64,000 nt of DNA from JANQRZ01 sp965215165 (GTDB lineage: Bacteria > Bacteroidota > Rhodothermia > Rhodothermales > JANQRZ01), in the NCBI GenBank assembly GCA_965215165.1, contig CBDCCX010000006.1, positions 1,364,001 to 1,428,000 of the forward strand, given 5' to 3'. This document shows, in pieces, positions 52,437 to 60,124 of the stretch. Within the stretch, counting starts at the first letter, position 1; each line of letters starts with the position of its first letter. A program made the translations under genes and the position numbers. Below the pieces are notes generated by a model that saw only the letters and a list, made by a program, of their open reading frames with translations, was not told the origin of the DNA and searched no databases.

Positions 52437-53456
52437 CTAGAAATGCTGAAAGCCCGACGGGTCGAGCGGCATCGTCGCGCCGTCGGGCATGCCGATCACG
52501 ACGTCGGGCGTCTCGGTAACGGCCCCGACCACGGCGAAGCTGTCGCCGGGGAGCTTCTTGGCCTCGGCTTTGGGGAGGGCGAAGAGCAGCTCGTAGTCCT
52601 CGCCGCCGTAGAGCGCGTAGGTCTCGGGCCGGTCGCCGAAGCGCTCGGCGGCGCGGAAGGTCTGGGCATGGACGGGCAAGAGTGCGGCCTCAATGCGCGC
52701 GCCGACGCCGCTCGCGCGGCAGAGGTGATGCACCTCGGAGGCGAGGCCGTCGGAGAGGTCGATCAGGGCGTGGGGACGGACGGCGGCCTCACGCCACTGC
52801 CGGAGCCGGTCGAGGCGCGGCTGCGGGGCGAGGTGGCGCTCGACGACGTAGCTCCACGCGCCCAAGTCGGGCTGCGCGTCGGCGTCGGCGAAGGTGTCTT
52901 TCTCGGCGAGGAGGACCTTGAGCCCGGCCGCCGCGCTGCCGAGGTCGCCGGTGACGCAGAGGAGGTCGCCGGGCTGCGCGCCGTGCCGGTAGACGACCTC
53001 GTCTTCGCCGGCTTCGCCGAGGACGGTGACGGAAATCAGCAGCCGCTCCGCCGCCGTCACATCCCCGCCGACGACGGTGCAGCCGTAGCGCCGGCACGCC
53101 GCCGCGATGCCGTCGTAGAGCGTCTCGGCGGCCTCGACGGAGACGTTGTTCGGCAGCCCGAGCGCGACCGTCGCCCACCGGGGCGTGGCGTTCATCGCCA
53201 CCACGTCGCTGACGTTCACCGCAATCGCCTTCGCCCCGAGCAGGCCCATCGGCACGAACGACCGGTCGAAGTGGACGCCCTCGACGAGCGCGTCCGTCGT
53301 GACGACCTGCGCGCGGCCGTTTCCGATGCGGACGACCGCCGCGTCGTCGCCGATGCCTTTCACGAGGTCGTCGGAGGCCGGTTCGCCGAGGGCGTCGCGC
53401 AGCCGCTCGATCAGGCCGAACTCGCCGACGGCGGAGACAGGAGTGAAGTCGGGCAT
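52437..53456 (-). CDS. thiL: Thiamine-monophosphate kinase
   Basis: Phosphorylates thiamine monophosphate to the active cofactor TPP. 339 residues from the ATG at 53456. FGLIERLRDAL and GIGDDAAVV open the PurM-like fold. TTDALVEGVHFDRSF carries the metal-binding Asp. Later GDLGSAAAGLKVLL, LIDLSDGLASEVHHLC and YGGEDYELLFALP complete the active site. An upstream in-frame start adds 29 residues of simple sequence and was rejected. It converges on no other gene but lies 15 bp from the Fic gene's 5' end. Confidence 0.94.
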   Translation of the reverse strand: MPDFTPVSAVGEFGLIERLRDALGEPASDDLVKGIGDDAAVVRIGNGRAQVVTTDALVEGVHFDRSFVPMGLLGAKAIAVNVSDVVAMNATPRWATVALGLPNNVSVEAAETLYDGIAAACRRYGCTVVGGDVTAAERLLISVTVLGEAGEDEVVYRHGAQPGDLLCVTGDLGSAAAGLKVLLAEKDTFADADAQPDLGAWSYVVERHLAPQPRLDRLRQWREAAVRPHALIDLSDGLASEVHHLCRASGVGARIEAALLPVHAQTFRAAERFGDRPETYALYGGEDYELLFALPKAEAKKLPGDSFAVVGAVTETPDVVIGMPDGATMPLDPSGFQHF

Positions 53457-53769
53457 AGGAAAAAAGAGTTTTTCTGGGCGTGGGGGTGGGGTGGGAAAGG
53501 AGGGTGAGGAAGCACTAGGGCGTGTGGACATTTGCAGGCTCATGCTCGCACGAGGTCACGATTTCGACTTGGCAAGGCGCGCGAGGGACGCGTCCCGTAG
53601 GAGCCAGATGCCGTAGCATCAGGCGACGAGTGCAACGCAGCCAAAGCGGAATCTGGACCGGGAGAGCGGATATCGGTACTTGTCCACACGCCCTAACCCT
53701 TCACCCTCCCGCACTGACGATCCAGGTTGAGGTCCCTCCATTCCTCCCACGCCATACACAATCCCTTCC
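53457..53769. other. Gene-free stretch containing MITE copy B
   Basis: Holds the 180-bp element at 53516-53695. On either side are pyrimidine- and purine-rich runs without a gene. The flavin-reductase stop follows at 53770. Confidence 0.6.
53516..53695. mobile_element. MITE-like element, copy B
   Basis: 180 bp with perfect 15-bp terminal inverted repeats, TAGGGCGTGTGGACA and TGTCCACACGCCCTA. The outer TA at each end could be a target duplication. The interior shares several blocks with the element at 960-1123 and encodes no transposase. It separates thiL from the flavin reductase gene. Confidence 0.8.
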
Positions 53770-54330
53770 TCACACCTCGCTGCCGACGGCGCGGTAGGAG
53801 CGGGCGTAGTAGAGCAGCGGGCCGGCGGCCTCGCCCTCGGTGACGCGCTCGACGCGGCCGAGGAAGAGCGAGTGGTCGCCGGCATCGTGGACGGCCCACC
53901 GGCGGCAGTGCAGCACGCCGACCGTGCCGTCGAGGATGGGCGGCTCGTCCGCCCTGCTGTGTGAGTGCGGGACGGTTCCGAACTGATCGTCCAAGTCCGG
54001 CAGGGCGAAGTGCTCGGCGAGGTCGGCCTGGTCATCGCCGAGGAGGTGAACGGCGAAGGCGTCGGCGGCCAGGAGCACGGCGTGAAAGGCCGAGGGCTTC
54101 TGTACGTTGAACGAGACGAGCGCCGGGGAAAGGGAGACGCTCGTGAACGAGCCGATCGTCGCCCCGCGCTGCGTCGCACCGGCGGCGGCCGTCACGACGG
54201 TCACTGGCGAGGCGAGGCGCTGCATCACGGCCCGCAGCCGCTCCCCGCCCACGCCGCCGTGCCGCGCCTCGGCACCGAGCGCGTCGACCGGGGCGGGATG
54301 GGGAGAGGAAGCTGCCACGCGCGGGATCAC
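53770..54330 (-). CDS. Flavin reductase-like FMN-binding protein
   Basis: 186 residues. It has the split-barrel flavin reductase fold: RLASPVTVVTAA, GATIGSFTSVSLSPALVSF, KPSAFHAVLLAADAFAVHLL and HSLFLGRVERV are the conserved blocks. Homologues reduce FMN or FAD with NAD(P)H for partner monooxygenases, but none is adjacent here. A GTG start overlaps the dnaJ stop by four bases (GTGA), so it belongs to the hrcA-grpE-dnaJ transcript. The true start could be a later in-frame codon, because the first 30 residues are not conserved. Confidence 0.85.
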   Translation of the reverse strand: MIPRVAASSPHPAPVDALGAEARHGGVGGERLRAVMQRLASPVTVVTAAAGATQRGATIGSFTSVSLSPALVSFNVQKPSAFHAVLLAADAFAVHLLGDDQADLAEHFALPDLDDQFGTVPHSHSRADEPPILDGTVGVLHCRRWAVHDAGDHSLFLGRVERVTEGEAAGPLLYYARSYRAVGSEV

Positions 54331-55490
54331 GAGAACACGTCCTTGACCTTGCGGAAGAACGACTTCTTCTCCGGCTCCTCGTCGGGCCGGGGCTGGAAGG
54401 CGGGGGCGTCGCGGAGGGCCTCGATGTGGGCGCGCTCCTCGTCGGTGAGGCGGGTCGGGGTCCAGACCTGGACGGTGACGAGCTGGTCGCCGCGCCGCGA
54501 GCCGCCGAGCTCGGGGACGCCGCGCTCGCGCATCCGCAGCACGCGGCCGCTCTGGATGCCGGGGTCGATCTGGAGCCGGGCGCGGCCCTTGAGGGTCGGG
54601 ACCTCGACCTCGGTGCCGAGCGCGGCGTCGGGGAACGAGAGGTGGAGGTCGCAGCGCACGTCGAGGCCGTCGCGCGTGAGGTGCTCGTGGGGCGTCTCCT
54701 CGATCTCGACGCGGAGGTCGCCCGCTGGCCCGCCGCGCCGGCCCGCGTTGCCCGCCCCGCGGATGGCGAGGAAGTGCCCGCCCCGCACCCCCGCCGGAAT
54801 CTCAACCGTCGTCGTGTCCTCGCCCTTGACCCGGCCCTCGCCCTTGCAGTTGCGGCAGGCGTCGGTGACCACCTGGCCTTCGCCGTGGCACGTGGGGCAC
54901 GCGGCGACGTTGACGAATTGGCCGAAGAACGTGCTCGACACTTGGCGGACCTCCCCCGCGCCGTTGCACGTCGGGCAGGTCTCGATGCTCTCGGGACCGC
55001 CTTCGGCCCCGGTGGCGTCGCAGACTTTGCACGGGACGAACTTGCGGACCTTGATCTTCTTCTCGACGCCCTCGGCGACCTCCTCGAGCGTGAGCGCGAG
55101 CCGGACGCGGAGGTCCGAGCCGGCCCGCCGACGGGGACCCGTCCGGCCGAACGGGTCGCCCGGACCACCGGCCCCGCCGAAGATGTCGGAGAAGGCGCTG
55201 AAGATGTCCGAGATGTCCTGAAAGCCGCCGGGCCGCCCCCCGCCGTTGTTCACGCCGGCGTGCCCGAAGCGGTCGTAGCGCTGGCGCTTCTCCGCGTTCG
55301 AGAGCACCTCGTAGGCCGCTGCGGCCTCCTTGAAGCTGGCCTCGGCCTCGGCGTCGCCGGGGTTGCGGTCGGGGTGGTACTGGAAGGCCTTTTTGCGGTA
55401 CGCCTTTTTGATCTCGTCCGGTGCCGCGGCGCGCTCGACCCCGAGCACCTCGTAGTAGTCCTTCATCGTTTGCTCGGTGGTGCCTGCCAT
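54327..55490 (-). CDS. dnaJ: Chaperone DnaJ
   Basis: Hsp40 co-chaperone that stimulates DnaK ATP hydrolysis and hands over unfolded proteins. The J domain (DYYEVLGVERA, HPD in YHPDRNPGD) is followed by a Gly-rich region, four zinc-finger C-x-x-C repeats (CKVCDATG, CPTCNGAG, CPTCHGEG, CRNCKGEG) and the two C-terminal substrate domains. Start taken at ATG 55490; an ATG at 55466 (MKDYYEV) is equally plausible. Lies downstream of grpE and hrcA on the same strand. The last residues carry KKSFFRKVKDVF. Confidence 0.94.
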   Translation of the reverse strand: MAGTTEQTMKDYYEVLGVERAAAPDEIKKAYRKKAFQYHPDRNPGDAEAEASFKEAAAAYEVLSNAEKRQRYDRFGHAGVNNGGGRPGGFQDISDIFSAFSDIFGGAGGPGDPFGRTGPRRRAGSDLRVRLALTLEEVAEGVEKKIKVRKFVPCKVCDATGAEGGPESIETCPTCNGAGEVRQVSSTFFGQFVNVAACPTCHGEGQVVTDACRNCKGEGRVKGEDTTTVEIPAGVRGGHFLAIRGAGNAGRRGGPAGDLRVEIEETPHEHLTRDGLDVRCDLHLSFPDAALGTEVEVPTLKGRARLQIDPGIQSGRVLRMRERGVPELGGSRRGDQLVTVQVWTPTRLTDEERAHIEALRDAPAFQPRPDEEPEKKSFFRKVKDVFS

Positions 55491-55639
55491 GTGCCTGGAA
55501 TGCTGGTGATGATAGTCAAGAGAGCGGCCGGACGGCGTGGACGGAACGGAGGGTCTCAACCGGAGCGCAGAGAGCGAGAGGGGAATCCCCGTTCCTCCTC
55601 CTTCGCGTCTCCCTGCGCTCTCATTAGCTCATTACGCTC

Positions 55640-56233
55640 TCATTGGGCGACGACGACCCGGGCGTGGCGGAGGACGCGGTCGCCCATCCGGTAGCCTTTC
55701 TGGACCTCGCCGACGATGGTGCCGGGGGCCGCGTCGGCGGCCGGCTGCTGCATCATCGCCTCGTGAAGCTGCTCGTCGAACGCCTCCCCGACGGCGACGA
55801 TCTCCTCGACGCCGAGCGCCCGGAGCGTATCCTCGAACTTCTTGTAGACCAGGTCTACGCCGGTCTTGAGGGCCTGGTACACCGACCCGCCTTGCTCTTC
55901 CTCGGCTGCCGCCTCGGCGGCGTCGAGCGAGCGGCGGAGGTCGTCGAGCACGTCGAGGAGCGGGAGGACGACCTCGCCCCGGCCCCGAGCGGAGGCCGTC
56001 GCTAGCTCGGCATCGGTGCGGCGGCGGTAGTTCTGGAACTCGGCGGCGCGGCGGAGGAGCTGCTCCTCGAGACGCCGGGCGTGCTCCTGGTACTCTTGCT
56101 CCTGGTAGTCTTCGGTCGGAGCGTCTTCGGGCTGCGTCTCGGAGCGAGGCCGCTCAGGCGATGCCGCCTGCTCGGCGGTGCCGGTCTCGCCCTGCTCGGG
56201 CGCGGTCTGCGTATCGTGTTCGTTCTCGGTCAT
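55640..56233 (-). CDS. grpE: Nucleotide exchange factor GrpE
   Basis: Releases ADP from DnaK. 197 residues. An acidic disordered N-terminus (about 1-45) leads to the long dimeric coiled-coil helix (EHARRLEEQLLRRAAEFQNYRRR) and the beta-rich C-terminal wing (EEIVAVGEAFDEQLHEAMMQ, GTIVGEVQKGYRMGDRVLRHARVVVA, in shorter blocks). Sits between hrcA and dnaJ. Confidence 0.95.
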   Translation of the reverse strand: MTENEHDTQTAPEQGETGTAEQAASPERPRSETQPEDAPTEDYQEQEYQEHARRLEEQLLRRAAEFQNYRRRTDAELATASARGRGEVVLPLLDVLDDLRRSLDAAEAAAEEEQGGSVYQALKTGVDLVYKKFEDTLRALGVEEIVAVGEAFDEQLHEAMMQQPAADAAPGTIVGEVQKGYRMGDRVLRHARVVVAQ

Positions 56234-56277
56234 CGTGCGAAACGTGTGGTGCGAAACGTGAAGAGGTGGCTGGAGGG

Positions 56278-57366
56278 TCAGGCGTCGGGGGAGGCTCCGC
56301 TGAGGAGGCCCGCGAGGTACTCGACGAGGGTGACGGCGTAGGCGTAGTCCATCCGCTTCGGGCCGATCACGCCGAGCGAGCCGGTCGTGTCGCCGAGGCG
56401 GTACTGCGCCTTGACGATGGAGAAGGTTCCACCGAACGGCGACGCGGCCCCCTCGTTGCCGATCCGCACGACGGCGCGGCCCTCGGCGTCGAACGGCGCG
56501 GCGTCGGCCTCGAGAAGGTGCACCACGACGTCCTGGTTGGCGAGCAGCTCGACCACGCTGCGGACCTCCTCGGCCCCCTGGAACTCGGGCTGCGTCACGA
56601 TCTGCTCGGCCCCGCCGACCTCGGCCTGCCGGTCCTCGGGCAACCCGGCGAAGAGCGTCGCGGCCTGGTGGAGCACGAGCCGGACCACGCCCGTGCGGTC
56701 GCCCGCGCCGAGGTCGCGCATCCGCTCGGCGGCCGTCGCGCGGACCTCGTCGAGCCTCAGGCCGGCCAGGCGCTCGTTCATCGCGCGCACCACCCGGTCG
56801 AGATCGGCGCGGCGGACCTCGGCGTCGAGCTCGGCGACGATGGTCTTGACGAGGCCTCCGCGCACCGAGACGACGAACATCAGGCGCGAGGACGAGAGCG
56901 GGACCACGTCGAGCCGCTCCAGAATCCCGGTCGAGAGCTGGGGGCTGAGGACGACGCCGAGGAGGCTCGTGAACTGCCCGAGCAGCCGCGAGGTCTCGCG
57001 CATGAGCGACTCGATGTCGCCGTAGAGCTGCTCGAGCCCGGTGCGGAGGAGCTGCTGCTCGACGGCCGAGACGCCGGTGCGGTCCATCAACTCGTCCACG
57101 TAGGCGCGGTAGCCCAGATCGGTCGGGACGCGGCCGGCGGACGTGTGGGGGTGGCCGAGGTAGCCCATGCCTTCGAGCGCGCTGAGCGTGTTGCGGATGC
57201 TCGCCGACGAGAGGTCCACCACGCCCTCGGCCGCGAGCACCTTCGAGCCGACCGGCGCGGCCGTCTGGATGAACCGCGTCACGACCGAGCGCAGGATCAC
57301 GGCCTCGCGCTCGCCGAGGGGCGGGCGGTCCGGGCCGGCTCGGCGGTCGGGGCGGTGGCTCATCAT
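56278..57366 (-). CDS. hrcA: Heat-shock repressor HrcA
   Basis: Represses groE and dnaK operons at the CIRCE operator in many bacteria. 362 residues. The N-terminal winged helix includes EREAVILRSVVTRFIQT and SSASIRNTLSALEGMGYLGHPHTSAGRVPT (blocks SSASIRNTLSALEGMG and YLGHPHTSAGRVPT), typical of HrcA. The GAF-like domain and GTFSIVKAQYRLGDTTGSLGVIGPKRMDYAYAV end (split as GTFSIVKAQYRLGD and GVIGPKRMDYAYAV) complete it. First gene of the hrcA-grpE-dnaJ unit. I could not find a CIRCE palindrome in the 100 bp upstream, where a short tandem repeat occurs instead. Confidence 0.95.
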   Translation of the reverse strand: MMSHRPDRRAGPDRPPLGEREAVILRSVVTRFIQTAAPVGSKVLAAEGVVDLSSASIRNTLSALEGMGYLGHPHTSAGRVPTDLGYRAYVDELMDRTGVSAVEQQLLRTGLEQLYGDIESLMRETSRLLGQFTSLLGVVLSPQLSTGILERLDVVPLSSSRLMFVVSVRGGLVKTIVAELDAEVRRADLDRVVRAMNERLAGLRLDEVRATAAERMRDLGAGDRTGVVRLVLHQAATLFAGLPEDRQAEVGGAEQIVTQPEFQGAEEVRSVVELLANQDVVVHLLEADAAPFDAEGRAVVRIGNEGAASPFGGTFSIVKAQYRLGDTTGSLGVIGPKRMDYAYAVTLVEYLAGLLSGASPDA

Positions 57367-57418
57367 ACGTCCGTCATACCGACCGCCAGGGTGCGTGTTC
57401 GAACGACCGGGTGCGTTT

Positions 57419-57477
57419 TCTATGGAGCGGTTCTATGGAGCGACGGCTTTCTGTGGAGCGACGGCTATGGAGCGACG
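57419..57477. repeat. Degenerate tandem repeat upstream of hrcA
   Basis: Four copies of TATGGAGCG or TGTGGAGCG begin at 57421, 57434, 57452 and 57466, most followed by ACGGC. The last copies reach into the 3' end of the DUF2231 gene. The spacing is irregular (13, 18 and 14 bases). It might contain regulator sites or be a decayed repeat. Confidence 0.6.
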
Positions 57478-57920
57478 CCCCACACCATCTGTCCGCCGAG
57501 GTGCCCCGTGAGGACGACGAGCACCGCCGCCGCGAGCGCGAGCACCAAGGCGACGAGCCGTAGCGCCACCGGGTCCCGCTCGGCCGGCGTTCGGCCTGTG
57601 CGCCACGCCCAGCCCGTCGCCCCGGCGAGCGCTACAAACGCGGCGAGGCTTACCCACAACGTCCACTCGCCCAAGTCCTCGTGCCGCTCCACCAACGCCT
57701 CCACCACCGGCATCCCCCCGACGCCCTCCTCGATGGCCTCGCCCGACCACACCGCTGCCCAGGCCCCCAGGCTCCCGGTGGCGAAGCCGAGGAGCGCCAC
57801 GCCTCGCCAGAACGCCCGCCCGAGCGCCGCGTAGACCGCCGCCGCCGCCGCGCCGAAGAGCACGAGCGCTATCGGGAAGTGCACCACGAGCGGATGCCAG
57901 TACGGGATGTCGAGGTCCAT
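57465..57920 (-). CDS. DUF2231 membrane protein
   Basis: 151 residues with four transmembrane helices. It starts MDLDIPYWHPLVVHFPIALV, the HP-x-x-H-F-P-I motif of the DUF2231 family, and ends with LTGHLGGQMVWGVA, the other conserved His motif. Family members are suggested to bind haem or transfer electrons, but this is unproved. Divergent from sppA, with two short tandem-repeat tracts between them. Confidence 0.85.
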   Translation of the reverse strand: MDLDIPYWHPLVVHFPIALVLFGAAAAAVYAALGRAFWRGVALLGFATGSLGAWAAVWSGEAIEEGVGGMPVVEALVERHEDLGEWTLWVSLAAFVALAGATGWAWRTGRTPAERDPVALRLVALVLALAAAVLVVLTGHLGGQMVWGVAP

Positions 57921-57931
57921 GAGAATCGAGA

Positions 57932-57967
57932 GCGACGAGCGACGAGCGACGAGCGACGAGCGACGAG
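57932..57967. repeat. Heptamer tandem repeat GCGACGA, five copies
   Basis: Five exact head-to-tail GCGACGA units plus one base, 11 bp before the DUF2231 start codon on its 5' side. Confidence 0.9.
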
Positions 57968-58019
57968 AAGCTAGGCGCACGGTGCAACGGTGAGGGTTAA
58001 TTTCCCCAGGTTTTCTTCC

Positions 58020-58046
58020 ATTCCCCCATTCCCCCATTCCCCCATT
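58020..58046. repeat. Octamer tandem repeat ATTCCCCC, about three and a half copies
   Basis: Three ATTCCCCC units and a partial copy end 13 bp before the sppA start codon, where a ribosome-binding region would lie. Confidence 0.9.
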
Positions 58047-58059
58047 ACCGCCCCGCCCG

Positions 58060-59859
58060 ATGCGCCGCTTCCTCTTCGCCCTCACCGCCGGCTTCCTCGG
58101 CTCGCTGCTCGCCCTGTTCGTCGCGGCGTTCTTCGGCCTCTCGCTCTTCGCGCTCGTGCTCGGCGGCGACGCCGCGCCCGCAGTCGAGGACGGCTCGGTG
58201 CTCCGGCTCGACCTGGCCGGGCCGCTCCCCGAGGAGGCTCCGTTCGACCCACTCGGTGCCCTGCTCGGCACGTTCGACCTGACGCTGCTCGACGTGACCG
58301 ACGCGCTCGAGAAGGCAGCGGCCGACGACCGCATCGACGCCGTGTGGCTGCGGCCGGACGGCGTCGACGCCTCGTGGGCAACGCTCTCCGAGGTCCGCCG
58401 CGCGCTCGAGGCCTACCGCGCCTCGGGCAAGCCGCTCTGGGCCAGCAGCGGCCCCGACGGGTTCGACGAGGCGGCCTACTACCTCGCCTCGGTCGCCGAC
58501 TCGGTCTTCTCGCCGCCCGAGGCCGGGTTCGAGCTGAACGGGTTCTACCTCGCCGCGCCGTTTTTCGCCGGCACGCTCGACAAGCTCGGCATCGAGGCGC
58601 AGGTGGTCCGCGCCGGGACCTACAAGAGCGCCGCCGAGGTGTTCACCAACCGCCAGTTCTCGCCGCCCAACAGGGAGCAGTACGCCGACCTCCTCGACGG
58701 CACCAGCGACCTCTTCCTCTCGACCGTCGCGGACGCACGCGGCCTCTCGGCCGAGGCGCTCCAGGCCGCCATCGACGCCGGCGGGCTGTACCACGCCGAG
58801 GACGCGCGCGACGCCGGGCTCGTGGACGTGCTCGCTTACGAGGCCGAGGTGCTCGACTTCATCCTCGACGCGACCGGTCAGCAGGCCGACGAAGACCTCC
58901 GCTCGGTCTGGCTCGAGGACTACGCCTATGTCCCGCGCGCCGCCGCCGGGCTCGACCTCGGCGACCCCGATCACGTCATCGCCGTCGTCTACGCCGTCGG
59001 GCAGATCGTCCCCGGCGAGAGCGTCTCCGACGGCAACGGCGTGTTCCTCGGCTCCGACACCTTCACCGACGTGATGCGCGAGGCCACGCTCGACGAAGAA
59101 GTGCGCGCCCTCGTCGTCCGCGTCGACTCGCCCGGCGGCTCGGCGACCGCCTCGGACGCCATGTGGCACGCCGTCGCCGAGGCCGCCGAGACCGTCCCGG
59201 TCGTCGTCTCGATGGCGAGCGTGGCGGCCTCGGGCGGCTACTACCTCGCCGCCCCGGCCGATGCCATCGTCGCCGACGCCAACACCGTCACCGGCTCCAT
59301 CGGCGTGATCTCGCTCCTCTTCGACGCCACCGAGTTCCTCAACGACCGCTTGGGCGTCACGCTCGACGTCCTCCAGACCGGCCCGACCGCCGGCCTCTAC
59401 TCGCTCGGCGAGCCGCTCGACGCCCAGGAGCGCGCCGTGCTCGAGCGCACGACCGAGCGGATCTACGACACCTTCGTCCGCCGCGTGGCCGACGGGCGCG
59501 GGCTGCCCGAGGACTCGGTCCGCGTCCTCGGCGGCGGCCGGGTCTACACCGGCACCGACGCGCTCGCGGTCGGCTTGGTGGATGCCCTCGGCGGGCTGGA
59601 CGACGCCATCGCGCTCGCCGCCGAGCAGGCCGAGCTAGACGCCGACGGCTACCAACTCTGGTTCCTGCCGCCCGAGAAATCGCTCTTCGACCAGTTCGGC
59701 GATGCCTTTGGCGTGCAGGCCGCGTCGCTGCTCGCGCGCCTCCGTCCGCCCTCCCCCGCCGAGCGCTTGTTCCACCGCCAGGCCGGTCTGCTCCGCGACG
59801 CCGTAGGCCTCCACGCCACGCCCCAAACCCGCCTCCTCACCGACGTGCGAGTCCGCTAG
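58060..59859 (+). CDS. sppA: Signal peptide peptidase SppA, long form
   Basis: Membrane serine protease that degrades cleaved signal peptides. 599 residues with an N-terminal transmembrane helix (about 5-35). It is the 67-kDa type with two related halves. The N-terminal half supplies the general-base Lys189 (GTYKSAAEVFTN), and the C-terminal half the nucleophile Ser391 in ASVAASGGYYLA, preceded by RVDSPGGSATASDAM. The catalytic Ser-Lys dyad is therefore intact. The N-terminal end of the gene directly follows the ATTCCCCC repeat tract, whose copy number could affect translation. Confidence 0.94.
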   Translation: MRRFLFALTAGFLGSLLALFVAAFFGLSLFALVLGGDAAPAVEDGSVLRLDLAGPLPEEAPFDPLGALLGTFDLTLLDVTDALEKAAADDRIDAVWLRPDGVDASWATLSEVRRALEAYRASGKPLWASSGPDGFDEAAYYLASVADSVFSPPEAGFELNGFYLAAPFFAGTLDKLGIEAQVVRAGTYKSAAEVFTNRQFSPPNREQYADLLDGTSDLFLSTVADARGLSAEALQAAIDAGGLYHAEDARDAGLVDVLAYEAEVLDFILDATGQQADEDLRSVWLEDYAYVPRAAAGLDLGDPDHVIAVVYAVGQIVPGESVSDGNGVFLGSDTFTDVMREATLDEEVRALVVRVDSPGGSATASDAMWHAVAEAAETVPVVVSMASVAASGGYYLAAPADAIVADANTVTGSIGVISLLFDATEFLNDRLGVTLDVLQTGPTAGLYSLGEPLDAQERAVLERTTERIYDTFVRRVADGRGLPEDSVRVLGGGRVYTGTDALAVGLVDALGGLDDAIALAAEQAELDADGYQLWFLPPEKSLFDQFGDAFGVQAASLLARLRPPSPAERLFHRQAGLLRDAVGLHATPQTRLLTDVRVR

Positions 59860-60124
59860 CTGGACTTTAGGACCATGACGGTCTCGTGCTCAGAAGCGAA
59901 GCTCGAGCTTCCTCGGTGTGCTTCCGGCTAGGAGCAGTAGCAGGCTACCAGACGCCGCTCCAAGACGAGCGTGACCGCAGTGACGAAGGCAATGACGCAG
60001 AGGAGCTTAAACGGTAGGAGGACCACGAGTCCAGCAACAGGTCGGCGTAGCGCGAGGCGGCGAAAGCGGAACCGTTCCGCATAATAGACGACCGGCTACC
60101 CTTCCGACGTAATGCTTCCCCGCC
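59860..60124. other. Gap between sppA and gpmI
   Basis: No clear gene. On the minus strand a short hydrophobic reading frame of about 50 residues (near 59934-60090, with LVVLLPFKLLCVIAFVTAV) has no good start codon; it might be a remnant of a small membrane protein. Confidence 0.4.

Noticed and set aside
57932..58046. Possible CRISPR-like repeats
   Set aside because: Units of 7 and 8 bp without spacers; simple tandem repeats only.
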